Position numbers and translations under genes: made by a program. Shown here piece by piece: positions 28,522 to 37,622 of a DNA stretch of 64,000 bases (positions within the stretch are counted from its first letter, which is position 1; each line of letters starts with the position of its first letter). Source of the stretch: Deltaproteobacteria bacterium. GTDB lineage: Bacteria > Myxococcota_A > Polyangia > Nannocystales > Nannocystaceae. The DNA lies in the NCBI GenBank assembly GCA_016709225.1, contig JADJEE010000012.1, positions 1,841,501-1,905,500 on the forward strand, written 5' to 3'. The notes under the pieces were generated by a model. The model was not told where the DNA came from and did no database searches. It worked only from the letters and a program-made list of their open reading frames with translations.

Positions 28522-30132
28522 ATGGTGGACTTGATGAACGTCGAGTGGAGACGCCCCAACCAGCGGGGCGCCGACGAGCCCTTCAACTTCTGGTTCGCCG
28601 CCGATCTGTTCGACCAACTCGACTTCGCCCACACCTGGGCCGACGATCCCCGCGGTCACTTCGCGAAGTTCAGCGGCGCGAGCACGGTCAAGGTGCTGGA
28701 GGTCCTGACGGCGATCGCGGAGCACCGCTCCAACATCATGGTCCAAGGTTGGCGGCCCAACTCGTCGACCGGCCAGGTGGTGCCGGCGATGTACGACGAC
28801 ACGCTCGACGTCGTGAAGAACTCGCCGCGGCACTGCGGCGGCTGGCTCGGCCTGCTCCGCATCCGCATGCCGAACCCGTCGGCGCGGGTCGTCGTCGTCG
28901 ATCGCCCGAGCAGTGGCGCGCAGTGGTTCGTCACCTGGCCGCCGGCGGCCGGCCGCGGCTTCCTCACGATCCTGCGGTGGTTCATGCAGAGCATCCGCAT
29001 CGAGGCCAGCGCGTTCGACACCGGCAACTCGTGGGTGCCGAGCGCGAACATGCTGGCGTTCATGGCCGGGCAGAAGGCCACCGGCGGTCCGACCACGTCG
29101 GCGGGAGCGCCGACCGCGGGCTTCGAGTCGTTCTCCAACACCATCCGCGCGCTGGTCTACGAGAACGCCGACCAGCAGCTGTTGGCGTTCTACATGCGGC
29201 ACCTCCGGGGCCACGGCCCGACCGAGTCCGGCACCGTGCATCACTTCAACCAGATGGTCAGCGGTTCGTCCGAGGCCGACGCCAGCGGCATTCGCAGCAA
29301 CGTCGACGTCGCGCTCCACCAGGACCTGCTGGGCTTCCCGGCCGCGTGGGCGCTGACGCGCAGCTTCGGTGACTGGAGCGGTGCGATCGCCGATCACCTG
29401 CAGCACTGGCGCGTGGGCATGGGCAACCACCGCGACGGCCTGACCTGGCTGCGCAACATCGTGACGGCACGCAAGACCGAGTGGGATCGCGCCAACATCC
29501 TCGACGTCATCGGCGGCACCCGCTCGACCCAGCGCACCGTCGGTGTGACGACCGCGACGACCCTGAGCCAGACCGACACCGTGTCCCGCGAGATCAGCAC
29601 GACCATCAGCGACGCGTACCGCACCGCCACCAGCGAGGCGTGGAGCCGCGCGCTGACCAACGCGCAGTCGCGGCTCGACACCATCGGCACGCGCACCACG
29701 ACCGGCTCGAGCAGCACCCACGGCATGCAGTACGGCAACGACACCGCCGTCACCGTGGGGGGCGAGACGGGTGCGCTCGAGGAGCTACTGCTGGGGAAGA
29801 TCACGGGCGAGGTGACGACGACGATGAAGTCACAGCTCAGCAGCCAGTTCACCCAGCACCGCGCCCTCGAGGAGTCCAACTCGACCGCGACCGGCACGAG
29901 CAGCAGCACCACCGACACCACGCAGCTCACGCGGATGCGCGAGCGCACCTATACGCTGACGAACTCGTTCCGCACCGCGGTCTCGCAAGCGATCACCACC
30001 GCCCGCACGCTGTCGACCAGCACCAGCGATGTCATCAACCTCGATGGCGACGCCAGCCGACAGGCGGCATCGGTGCGCGACGGCCTCGACGTCGCGCTGC
30101 GAGCGATCAACGACGCACTGTCGTCGCTGTAG
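28522..30132 (+). CDS. Unrecognised 536-residue protein with Thr/Ser-rich helical C-terminal half
   Basis: I do not recognise this protein. ATG 28522 has an AGGAG site 7 nt upstream. There is no signal peptide. Residues 1-300 look globular (FNFWFAADLFDQLDFAHTWA, VLTAIAEHRSNIMVQGW, FLTILRWFMQSIRIEASAFD). Residues 340-536 are long, Thr/Ser/Ala-rich and predicted helical (TVSREISTTISDAYRTATSE, TLTNSFRTAVSQAITTARTL), suggesting a coiled-coil or fibre-like bundle. It is divergent from the 809/373 pair, and leaders of both outward genes carry the same AGGAGCAC stretch before the start. The 3' end is 12 bp from the convergent acyltransferase gene. Confidence 0.72.
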   Translation: MVDLMNVEWRRPNQRGADEPFNFWFAADLFDQLDFAHTWADDPRGHFAKFSGASTVKVLEVLTAIAEHRSNIMVQGWRPNSSTGQVVPAMYDDTLDVVKNSPRHCGGWLGLLRIRMPNPSARVVVVDRPSSGAQWFVTWPPAAGRGFLTILRWFMQSIRIEASAFDTGNSWVPSANMLAFMAGQKATGGPTTSAGAPTAGFESFSNTIRALVYENADQQLLAFYMRHLRGHGPTESGTVHHFNQMVSGSSEADASGIRSNVDVALHQDLLGFPAAWALTRSFGDWSGAIADHLQHWRVGMGNHRDGLTWLRNIVTARKTEWDRANILDVIGGTRSTQRTVGVTTATTLSQTDTVSREISTTISDAYRTATSEAWSRALTNAQSRLDTIGTRTTTGSSSTHGMQYGNDTAVTVGGETGALEELLLGKITGEVTTTMKSQLSSQFTQHRALEESNSTATGTSSSTTDTTQLTRMRERTYTLTNSFRTAVSQAITTARTLSTSTSDVINLDGDASRQAASVRDGLDVALRAINDALSSL

Positions 30133-30144
30133 CGACGAGGTCGG

Positions 30145-31692
30145 CTACCCCGGCAGCACGCGCCCGTCGTCGGCAACGCTGCCGGGCAGCTCGAGGCCCT
30201 GCGCGAGCGCGAGGATGTCCTCGCACAGCCGTCGCCGCTCGATGCGGAGCCGCTGCACGGCTATCCATCGTCGCGATCGCGTGAGCCGCACCCGCACCGC
30301 ACGCCCGACCTCGCGGGCGACCCGGAGGTAGCGCACTGCGATTGCGCCACCGAGCGCGGCCAACAGCGCGAGCGTGACGCCGGCCAGCGCCGGCGTGCGC
30401 GGCAGCGCCGGGTACATCGCGTGCAGCTGCTCGTGCACCATCGCGGCGCCGAAGCCCGCGGCGACCCACGTCGCCGGGAACAACACCAACCCCACCAGCA
30501 GCTTGATGGTGGCCTCGTCCTTCTCGAGCTTGGCGCCGAGCCTGGCGATGCCCCGGAGCAGCAGCGCGGTCGGTAGGTTCACCGCATAGCCCACGACGAT
30601 GAGCGGCGGCAGCAGCAGGAACACGCCGATCGCCTGCAGCACCAGCAGGATCGCCAGCCACGGCGACAGCAGCGACGGCCCGCGATCGAGATCGTAGTCC
30701 TCGAGCTGCAGCGCGCGCAGATCGGCGTCGTACTCCTCGACCCGCCGCCGCAGCGCTGCGACCTGCTCGGGGTGCGATTGCTCGAGCGCATAGTAGCCCG
30801 CACGCACCCGTGCGAAGCCCAGCACGCGCTCCTCGATGGTGGTGCGGCCGGGATCGGCATCGGCGAGCGCGGCCCGCTCGGCTCGCACCATCCTTCGCGT
30901 ACGCTGCATGAGATCGTGCAGCGCCCAGTCATCGGTCGCGTGCACGACCTCGCGCAACGTCGACTCCACCAGTGCCGTCAACGCGCGCACACGCTGCTTG
31001 TCGGCCTCGGGATCCTCGTCGACCGCGGGCGTGACGTCGAGCTCCGGCGGTAGCTCGAGCGGGGCGTGGAACGCCACCAGCGCGTTGGACCGGAACATCT
31101 GCTTGCGATCGTAGTGGAGCCCGACCGGCACGATCACCGGCGGCGAAGCACCCGCGGCGGCCCGCAGCTGGCGCGCGCGGTAGTACAGCCGCGCGAAGCC
31201 GGACTTGATCTCGGTGAGGTGTGGCGCGTCGTGGCTGATGCCCTCGGGGAACAGTGCCGCGTACGAGCCCGCCGCGATCGCGGCGGCCAGCGCATCGAGG
31301 CTACGACGGTTGGCATCGCGTCGCGCGGCCTCGCGGGCGGCCTTCGCCGCGGCGGCGTCGAGCTCACCGCCGCGACGTCCGGCATCCATCGCGCGGTAGA
31401 TCGGCACGGTGCCCAAGCGGCGCAGCACGAAGCCGAGCAGCGGATAGCCGAACAGGCCATGCCGCGCACCGAATACGATCTGCCGGGGGAACTGCGTGAG
31501 CACCAAGCCGGGATCGACCAGCCCGTTGGGGTGCCACGAGACCACCAGCCCGCAGCCGCCCGCAGGAATCTGTCGGCGTCCGATCACCTCGACGCGGCGG
31601 AAGAACGCCCACACGGCGACGCGCAGCAATGCGACGATCGCCCGATACAGCAGCGGCGCGCGGTCGTCGGTGGTGCTCGGGGGAGTGCTCAC
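30145..31692 (-). CDS. Lysophospholipid/glycerol-phosphate acyltransferase (PlsC-like) with C-terminal membrane region
   Basis: This 515-residue acyltransferase is of the PlsC/LPLAT superfamily, which transfers acyl groups to glycerol phosphates or related lipids. Motif I is SWHPNGLVDPGL (His-x4-Asp), with GTVPIYRAMD at motif II and ALFPEGISHD at motif III. The family core ends near residue 230. The remaining half has two to four hydrophobic helices (WLAILLVLQAIGVFLLLPPL, LALLAALGGAIAV) and long charged helices, an extension also seen in bacterial glycerol-3-phosphate acyltransferase homologues with two halves. The start is GTG 31692. The acyl acceptor cannot be determined. Confidence 0.88.
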   Translation of the reverse strand: MSTPPSTTDDRAPLLYRAIVALLRVAVWAFFRRVEVIGRRQIPAGGCGLVVSWHPNGLVDPGLVLTQFPRQIVFGARHGLFGYPLLGFVLRRLGTVPIYRAMDAGRRGGELDAAAAKAAREAARRDANRRSLDALAAAIAAGSYAALFPEGISHDAPHLTEIKSGFARLYYRARQLRAAAGASPPVIVPVGLHYDRKQMFRSNALVAFHAPLELPPELDVTPAVDEDPEADKQRVRALTALVESTLREVVHATDDWALHDLMQRTRRMVRAERAALADADPGRTTIEERVLGFARVRAGYYALEQSHPEQVAALRRRVEEYDADLRALQLEDYDLDRGPSLLSPWLAILLVLQAIGVFLLLPPLIVVGYAVNLPTALLLRGIARLGAKLEKDEATIKLLVGLVLFPATWVAAGFGAAMVHEQLHAMYPALPRTPALAGVTLALLAALGGAIAVRYLRVAREVGRAVRVRLTRSRRWIAVQRLRIERRRLCEDILALAQGLELPGSVADDGRVLPG

Positions 31693-31754
31693 CCGCCGTG
31701 ATCGTCGCAGATTCGCCGCGTGCGCGCGCGATCGGGGTCACGACCGACGGTGGT

Positions 31755-32816
31755 TCAGCCCGCGAACGGATCGTCCAGCAGCTTGTCGCGCACCGGCGCC
31801 GAGCAGCTGCCCGGGGCCTGGCCGCCGCAGAAGTCCTGCATGGCCCACGCGTCGTCGCCGGGGAAGCCCACCGCCGCCAGATCGCCGACCAGCGGCATCG
31901 CCTCCTCGCCAGCGTTGACGTACGGCGGCAACGCATCGAAGGCGGCCGCATCGTCGACCCCATCGGGGCCACAGTCCTCGTCGATGCAGGGCACCACCGA
32001 GATGCCCTCGCAGATCGCGATGGTCGCGTAGGTGGCGTGCTTCGACTGCGAGGGGAACACCACCCAGCGCGGCTCGGCCGAGCGACCGCTCGCATCGAAC
32101 ACCAGCTGATCGAGCTCGGCGTCGACGAAGCTGCGACCGTGATCGCTGACGGTGTTCTCGTGCGCGGCGGTGTACGCCCCAGCCATGACCACGCCGCCGG
32201 CTCCGCCGTCGGGCCACGGCGCCAGATCGAGCACGACGCGCTCGGAGTCGCCGCTGTGGGCGGTGAACGAACAGCTGCCGTAGTCCTCGCTGTACCCGAG
32301 CATCACGAACAGGCGGTGGTGATCGCCGACGGCGACCACCCGACCGACGTCGCCGATCGTCGCGGCGTCGTCGGTGAGCAGCGGCTCGGCCTCGTCGAAT
32401 CGCCGCAGCGGTCGCAGCCGATCGATGACGGCATCCTCCCATGCATCGACGACACCGTCGTCGTCGAGGTCGTCACACGGGGCGCCAGCGATCGCCTGGC
32501 ACTGCGCCAGCGCGGGCGGCAGGTTGCAACGCAGTGCGAGCCGGCCCTGATCGGTGAGCTCGGTGTGCACCTCGAGCACGAAGTCGCCACCGGTGCTGTC
32601 CTGCGCCCCGCTCGAGCCCGCCTCACCGCTCGTGCCGGGACCTGCGTCGCTGCCCGTGGGTGACGACGACGTCGTCGTCACCGCGGACGTGCTGCCGTCG
32701 TGGCCGGTCGCGCCCGACGAGCCGGTCGCGGCGGTGGTGTCACCGCTGTCACCGAGCGCGTCCGGCTGGCCGCAGCCACACAGCATGCCCAACGCGATCG
32801 ACACCGTGCGCCGCAT
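31755..32816 (-). CDS. Lipoprotein, unknown function
   Basis: This is a 353-residue predicted lipoprotein. ATG 32816 gives MRRTVSIALGMLCGCGQPDA with lipobox MLCGC. A Ser/Thr/Gly/Asp linker of ~55 residues follows. The globular part has a calcium-type loop DDLDDDGVVDAWEDAVIDRL and later VFPSQSKHATYATIAICEGI with CIDEDCGPDGVDD. The latter pattern (HATY and an acidic Cys loop) recalls Vps62-like or metal-dependent secreted proteins of myxobacteria but I cannot name the family. It is divergent from the VIT/VWA gene. Confidence 0.72.
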   Translation of the reverse strand: MRRTVSIALGMLCGCGQPDALGDSGDTTAATGSSGATGHDGSTSAVTTTSSSPTGSDAGPGTSGEAGSSGAQDSTGGDFVLEVHTELTDQGRLALRCNLPPALAQCQAIAGAPCDDLDDDGVVDAWEDAVIDRLRPLRRFDEAEPLLTDDAATIGDVGRVVAVGDHHRLFVMLGYSEDYGSCSFTAHSGDSERVVLDLAPWPDGGAGGVVMAGAYTAAHENTVSDHGRSFVDAELDQLVFDASGRSAEPRWVVFPSQSKHATYATIAICEGISVVPCIDEDCGPDGVDDAAAFDALPPYVNAGEEAMPLVGDLAAVGFPGDDAWAMQDFCGGQAPGSCSAPVRDKLLDDPFAG

Positions 32817-33055
32817 CTTGGTCAGGATGCCCAAACCCAGCGCAGCTGTCACGGTGAGGGGCGCCCACCGGGCACGCGATCCTCGGCGGCCCTGCGCGAG
32901 CACGGGTGATCGATCGACGTTCGGGTGCGGACACGCCCGCGTCGCCGGATTGCGTGGGCCGATGACCACGAAAGCGTCATGATCGCCGACGCGCGGGGCC
33001 GGCGACAGACCTGTCGCCGCAGCCACGCGTACAAGCGAGACCGGAGCCAAGTCGC

Positions 33056-36000
33056 ATGCACCCATCGGGTACCCTCGTCGCGCCTCGCCCACGAAGTCTT
33101 CTGCGCCGCGCGCTGGTGGTACTCGGCGCCACCACCCTGCTCGCCGGCGGTGTCGCGCTGTTCGTGTGGAAGCCCTGGCACGTGCCGGTACCGGTCACGG
33201 CCGCGCGCATCGACGCCGAGCTCGAACTGGCCGCCGGCGAGGTGCTGCTGGTCGCGGGCGATGGCCCCGGCGAGCGACTGCTGTCGAAGACCCCGCTCGG
33301 CCAGGATGCTCGGCTGCGCACCGGTGAAGGTGCGCGCGCGTTGGTGCGGCTGTCCGACGGCACGCGTGCCTTCCTCGACGAGCAAACCGAGGTCGTGATC
33401 GGACGTGGCGTCACGATCGTGAAGGGCCGCGTGTGGATCGATGCACCACCGCTCGATCGCGGCGAGGATGCCACCGTGCACGCGCTCGGCGACGCGACGC
33501 TGACGCTCGCCGAGGGCGGCGCGAGCCTGCAGTTGCAAGACGGCGCGCGGGAGATCTACGTCGCGTCGGGCACCGCCGTCGTCACGGCCACCGGCGGGCG
33601 ACGCGAGATAGCAGCGGGTGAGCGCGCCAGCATCGACGACGCCGGCGCGCCGCAGGTCGCCCCGGTCGCGTTCTGGGAGGACTGGACCGGCGGCATGGGC
33701 GATCGCTCGGCGCTCGGGCGCACGCAGTCGGTCGGGCAAGGGGCGCTGTTCGCCGTGGATCGCCAAGCCGCAGCGGGCGCGCCGGCGCTGCCACTGTCGA
33801 TCCAACGGCAGACCGTGAAGGTCGCGCTCGTCGACGCACTGGCGGAGACCCTGGTGGACCAGCGCTTCTTCAACCCCAGCAATCGCCCGGTCGAAGGCTG
33901 GTACTGGTTCACGATCCCCGAGGGGGCGCAGCTGGTCGGCTTCGCGCTCGAGACCAACGGTCAGCTGGTCGAGGGCGAGATCGTCGAGCGCCACGACGCC
34001 GCACGCAAGTACGAGGCCGCGGTGCAGCGTGACAACGACCCCGCGCTACTCGAGTGGATCGACGAGCACACGGTGCGCGCACGCATCTTCCCGGTGCCCG
34101 CGCTCGGCACCCGCCGCATCGTCGTGCGCTACCAACAGCTGCTCCGCGAGTCCGAGGGCAAGCTCCGCTACGCATATCCGCTGGCCGGCCCACCCGGCAA
34201 GCACAGCCCGACCATCGAAGAGTTCGCGCTCCAGGTCGAGCTCGGCGAGCTGGCCAAGCGGTACGAGGTCTCGACGCTCGGCGAGGCGCGCGTCGAAGGC
34301 GACGGTGCGCGCGTGACCATGCGTCGCAGTGGCTACCAGCCGCGCGCCGACTTCCAGCTCGAGCTCTCGCGCAAGCCCGGCGTCGAGTTCGACACGATGC
34401 GCCTGGCGTTGCTCGATCCCGGCGGCGACCAGGGTCGCTACGCGATGCTGCGCTGGGCCCCCGATCTCGACCTCGCCCACGCCGCGGTGCCGCCCGGCGA
34501 GGTCGTGGTGGTGGTCGACACCTCCGCCGCCGGCGACAGCTCCGAGTACCTCGCGCGCGTCGCCGCGGCCGAGGCCCTGCTGCGCAGCCTGAGCGCCGGT
34601 GATCGTTTCGCGGTGATGTCGGCCGATCTCCAGGCCGAGGTGCTGTTCCCCGACGAGGGCATGAGCGAGGCCACCGACGAGGCCATCGACACCGCGCTCG
34701 AACGCCTGGCTCGACACGCGACCGGCGGCGCAACCGACCTCGGCGCGATCTTCGATGCCGCGCTCGAGCGGGTGCACGGGCTCGAACAGCCCGCGATCGT
34801 CTACATCGGCGACGGCCTCGCGACCAGCGGCGAGCGCCGCGGCGAGGCACTCATCGATCGCGTGCGACGGACGATGGCGGGCTCGCGCGCGCGGCTGTTC
34901 ACCATCGGCGTCGGACGACAGATCGACGCCCCGGTGCTCGATCGCCTTGCCGAAGTCGGCGGCGGGCAGAGCCTGCGGGTCGAGAGCAACGAGCTCGCGG
35001 TCGCGCGTGCGCTCGAGCTGTCGGGCGCGCTCAAGACCCCGATCCTCACCGACCTCGTGATCGAGCTCGGCGAGGGCCTCGACGACGTCTTCACCAACAC
35101 CAACGGCAAGCTCGCGCGGGGCCAGGAGCTGGTGCTGCTCGCTCGCACGCACCACGACCTCCCCAAGTCGATCCGCGTGACCGGTCGCCTCGCCGGCGAG
35201 GCGTTCGACAAGTCCTACGACGTCACCAACGACACCGGCACGATCGTGCAGGCGGTGCCCAAGCTCTGGGCCGCCGCGCACATCGATCACCTGCGCACGG
35301 ACAGCCGCGGACTCGATGCGGTACGCGGACAGATCCTCTCGCTCGGGCTCGAGTACGGGCTGCTCAGCCCCTTCACCTCGTACCTCGCGCTCGACAGCGA
35401 GGCCGCGTACGCGCAGATGGGCGTGCAGCGTCGCAACCGACGCTTCGGTGGCGTCCGACTCGTCGCCGACGCGAGCATCGTGCACGGCGACGGGCCGAGC
35501 ACCCGCGGCGCAGGTCTGCTGCAGGGCTTCGTCGGCGCCATGACGGCACCGCTGGGCTGCGACGCGAAGCGAGAATCCGCGGGCGCCTCGAAGAACGACG
35601 ACGCGCCGTCGCCCGTCGCGGCCTCGGCTCCGCCACCGCCGGTGCCGGGCAGCCCGGGCCCGACCACGCCCGAGCCCGCGCAAACCGAGCTCGCCGCCGA
35701 GGAGGTCGCACCGGCCGCGGACGCGCCCGCGGCGAAGCTCGCCGACAGTCGAGCTGCCGAAAAGGACGGCACCGGCGACGAACCGCCGGGCGCGGTGCCG
35801 GGTGGTGTCCCCGGCGGCCGGCCGACCGGCACCACGCCCGCGACGGTCCGGCCCGCGCCCGCCAAGGCAGTCGACGACGACGAGCCCCGCGACCTCGCGG
35901 AGACCCGCAAGGTCGAGGCCGTGCGTTCCTCGATCGCGCGTCACCGCAGCGAGGCGTGCAGCGACGCCGCCGCGCAAGATCTCGCGCAGCGCAAGGTGTT

Positions 36001-37219
36001 GTGGCAGCGGCGACTGGCGCTCACGAGCGACGTGAGCGCGGCGCTCGAGCTGTACGAGGCCACCGCCGCCACCTGCGAGCTGCCGGGGTGGAAGGATCAA
36101 CGCACGCTGCTGACGATGATCGCCGCGCGGGCTGGCTCGGAGCACGACGTGTCGTTGCTGCTGTCGCACTTCGAGGGCGACGCCGACGCCCGCAACTACC
36201 TCGCGCGTGCGCTGCTGCGTCGCATGATCGACCCGGCGCTGGTCGCCGCCGTCAACGCGGCGATGTCCGGCGTCGCGATCGACTGGCCGGCCATGGACCG
36301 CAGGCTGCGGCTCGCCACCAGCCACGCCGAGCGCCTGACGCTGCTGCGTGCCGCGCTGTCCCGCGCCCCCGGCGACCCCGAGGGCGAGCGCCGCATGCTC
36401 ACCGTGCTGGCCGCGAACGGTCAGCGCGACGAGGCCATCGCGCGCGGCCGCAAGCTGCGGGAGCAGGGGTGGTTCACACCCGCGCTGGCACAGACCCTCG
36501 GCGAGCTCCTCGTCGATGCCGGACAGGTCGACGACGCACAGCGGGTGTTGTCGGAGATCGTCGAGTTCGACCCCGAGTCGATCGACAACCGCCGGCTGCT
36601 CGGCGACATCTTCCTGCGGCATGGCTGGTTCGACGGCGCCTACGAGCAGTACGACGACCTCGCGCAGCTGGTGCCCGACGACGCCGCGGTCGCAATCCGA
36701 CTCGCGCGCGCGGCCGCGGGCACCGGCCGCATCGACGAGGCCCTGCGGATCCTCCGCAAGCTCGCCGCCGACGAGGGGCGCCCCGGCGCCGACGACCCCC
36801 GTCGCTTTGCACGGCTGCACGCCGCGGCCTACCTGGCACGCATGATGGCGGATACCGGCACGCCCAAGGCCAGCATCGCCGCCGAGCTGCGGCGCCTGCA
36901 GCTGTTCGACGCCCCGACCACGTGGACGCTGCTGACCTGGCATGATCTCGACGCGAGGCTCGTGCTCGCACGCGAGGACGACGTGCAGGTCGATGCGCTC
37001 GCAGCCGGCGACACCGGACTGTTCGCGCTGCAGACCAGCGGCGCGAAGGTGCCGATCGTGGTGCGACACGCCGGTGCCGATCACGGCCGCATGGTCGCGT
37101 ACGATCGCGTCGTGATCGCGTTCGACGGCCGCAACTTCGAGGTCACCGTCGAGCCCGGCAACATCGGCCCCGCGGCGGCGACCCCCGACGAGCCCAAGCC
37201 CGCGACGCCGACGCGCTAA
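33056..37219 (+). CDS. Membrane-anchored FecR/VIT/VWA/TPR protein
   Basis: This is a 1387-residue protein. A membrane anchor (about 17-40: LVVLGATTLLAGGVALFVW) is followed by a FecR-like region (about 55-210; LLSKTPLGQDARLRTGEGAR, then TVHALGDATLTLAEGGASLQ, REIAAGERASID). A VIT domain (about 225-365) contains DQRFFNPSNRPVEGWYWFTI, FALETNGQLVEGEIVER and the IDEHTVRARIFPVPA strand. The von Willebrand A domain (about 480-650) has VVVVVDTSAAGDSSEY; its MIDAS Asp-x-Ser is present but the next Ser-Met pair is altered. A Pro/Ala linker (about 850-950) and a TPR region (about 1080-1290: ALAQTLGELLVDAGQVDDAQ) complete it. VIT-VWA proteins are usually surface adhesion or scaffold proteins. The start is ATG 33056. 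Confidence 0.85.
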   Translation: MHPSGTLVAPRPRSLLRRALVVLGATTLLAGGVALFVWKPWHVPVPVTAARIDAELELAAGEVLLVAGDGPGERLLSKTPLGQDARLRTGEGARALVRLSDGTRAFLDEQTEVVIGRGVTIVKGRVWIDAPPLDRGEDATVHALGDATLTLAEGGASLQLQDGAREIYVASGTAVVTATGGRREIAAGERASIDDAGAPQVAPVAFWEDWTGGMGDRSALGRTQSVGQGALFAVDRQAAAGAPALPLSIQRQTVKVALVDALAETLVDQRFFNPSNRPVEGWYWFTIPEGAQLVGFALETNGQLVEGEIVERHDAARKYEAAVQRDNDPALLEWIDEHTVRARIFPVPALGTRRIVVRYQQLLRESEGKLRYAYPLAGPPGKHSPTIEEFALQVELGELAKRYEVSTLGEARVEGDGARVTMRRSGYQPRADFQLELSRKPGVEFDTMRLALLDPGGDQGRYAMLRWAPDLDLAHAAVPPGEVVVVVDTSAAGDSSEYLARVAAAEALLRSLSAGDRFAVMSADLQAEVLFPDEGMSEATDEAIDTALERLARHATGGATDLGAIFDAALERVHGLEQPAIVYIGDGLATSGERRGEALIDRVRRTMAGSRARLFTIGVGRQIDAPVLDRLAEVGGGQSLRVESNELAVARALELSGALKTPILTDLVIELGEGLDDVFTNTNGKLARGQELVLLARTHHDLPKSIRVTGRLAGEAFDKSYDVTNDTGTIVQAVPKLWAAAHIDHLRTDSRGLDAVRGQILSLGLEYGLLSPFTSYLALDSEAAYAQMGVQRRNRRFGGVRLVADASIVHGDGPSTRGAGLLQGFVGAMTAPLGCDAKRESAGASKNDDAPSPVAASAPPPPVPGSPGPTTPEPAQTELAAEEVAPAADAPAAKLADSRAAEKDGTGDEPPGAVPGGVPGGRPTGTTPATVRPAPAKAVDDDEPRDLAETRKVEAVRSSIARHRSEACSDAAAQDLAQRKVLWQRRLALTSDVSAALELYEATAATCELPGWKDQRTLLTMIAARAGSEHDVSLLLSHFEGDADARNYLARALLRRMIDPALVAAVNAAMSGVAIDWPAMDRRLRLATSHAERLTLLRAALSRAPGDPEGERRMLTVLAANGQRDEAIARGRKLREQGWFTPALAQTLGELLVDAGQVDDAQRVLSEIVEFDPESIDNRRLLGDIFLRHGWFDGAYEQYDDLAQLVPDDAAVAIRLARAAAGTGRIDEALRILRKLAADEGRPGADDPRRFARLHAAAYLARMMADTGTPKASIAAELRRLQLFDAPTTWTLLTWHDLDARLVLAREDDVQVDALAAGDTGLFALQTSGAKVPIVVRHAGADHGRMVAYDRVVIAFDGRNFEVTVEPGNIGPAAATPDEPKPATPTR

Positions 37220-37246
37220 CGGCGATCGCGACACCGCGGCCCGGGT

Positions 37247-37284
37247 GCGCGCGCGCGCACGGGCCTGCGGGCCCACGCGCGCGT
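37247..37284 (+). terminator. GC hairpin downstream of the VIT/VWA gene
   Basis: A hairpin with an inner 5-bp GGGCC/GGCCC stem and TGCG loop and an outer alternating CG stem lies 28 bp after the stop at 37219. Its GTGCGCGCGCGCAC arm makes alternative folding possible. There is no strong U-tract. It is a terminator candidate by position. Confidence 0.35.
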
Positions 37285-37364
37285 GACTTCGCCAAGCGCT
37301 TCAGAATCCTTGGCAATTCGTGCTCCGTGCGTGCGGCGGCGTGCTTGCAGCCGTGGCGGGCACC

Positions 37365-37622
37365 ATGACCAACCGCGGTCCTGTCTGGTCACGACTTCGC
37401 TTCGCACTCGCGGCGTTGCTGATCGCATGCGACGAGACCGGCAGCGACGACGACGACCCCTACGCGGTCGAAGCAATCGCCGCCAGCGCATCGAACGAGT
37501 CCTTCGAAGGTGGGGTCGACGTCGAGCTCGCCGTGGGCGACACGAACTCCACCACCCTTCCAGCGCGGCTCGGTTGGATCACCAACTGCAACACCAACTG
37601 CAAAGGACCAACACCATGCTGA
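37365..37622 (+). CDS. Small lipoprotein
   Basis: This is an 85-residue predicted lipoprotein. ATG 37365 gives SRLRFALAALLIACDETGSD with lipobox LIAC; an earlier in-frame start at 37320 would add 15 residues. The mature part is acidic at the N-terminus and ends in a short Cys/Asn motif NCNTNCKGPTPC. The last 7 nt overlap the next lipoprotein start (ATGCTGA), so the two are probably coupled. I do not recognise the family and it may be lineage-restricted. Confidence 0.6.
   Translation: MTNRGPVWSRLRFALAALLIACDETGSDDDDPYAVEAIAASASNESFEGGVDVELAVGDTNSTTLPARLGWITNCNTNCKGPTPC

Noticed and set aside
30133..30144. Terminator between the 536-residue gene and the acyltransferase
   Set aside because: Only 12 bp separate the convergent stops and no hairpin with adequate stem was seen there.
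34046..37276. 1076-codon open frame opposite the VIT/VWA gene
   Set aside because: It is antisense to a gene with clear FecR, VIT, VWA and TPR features; no domain is visible in it.
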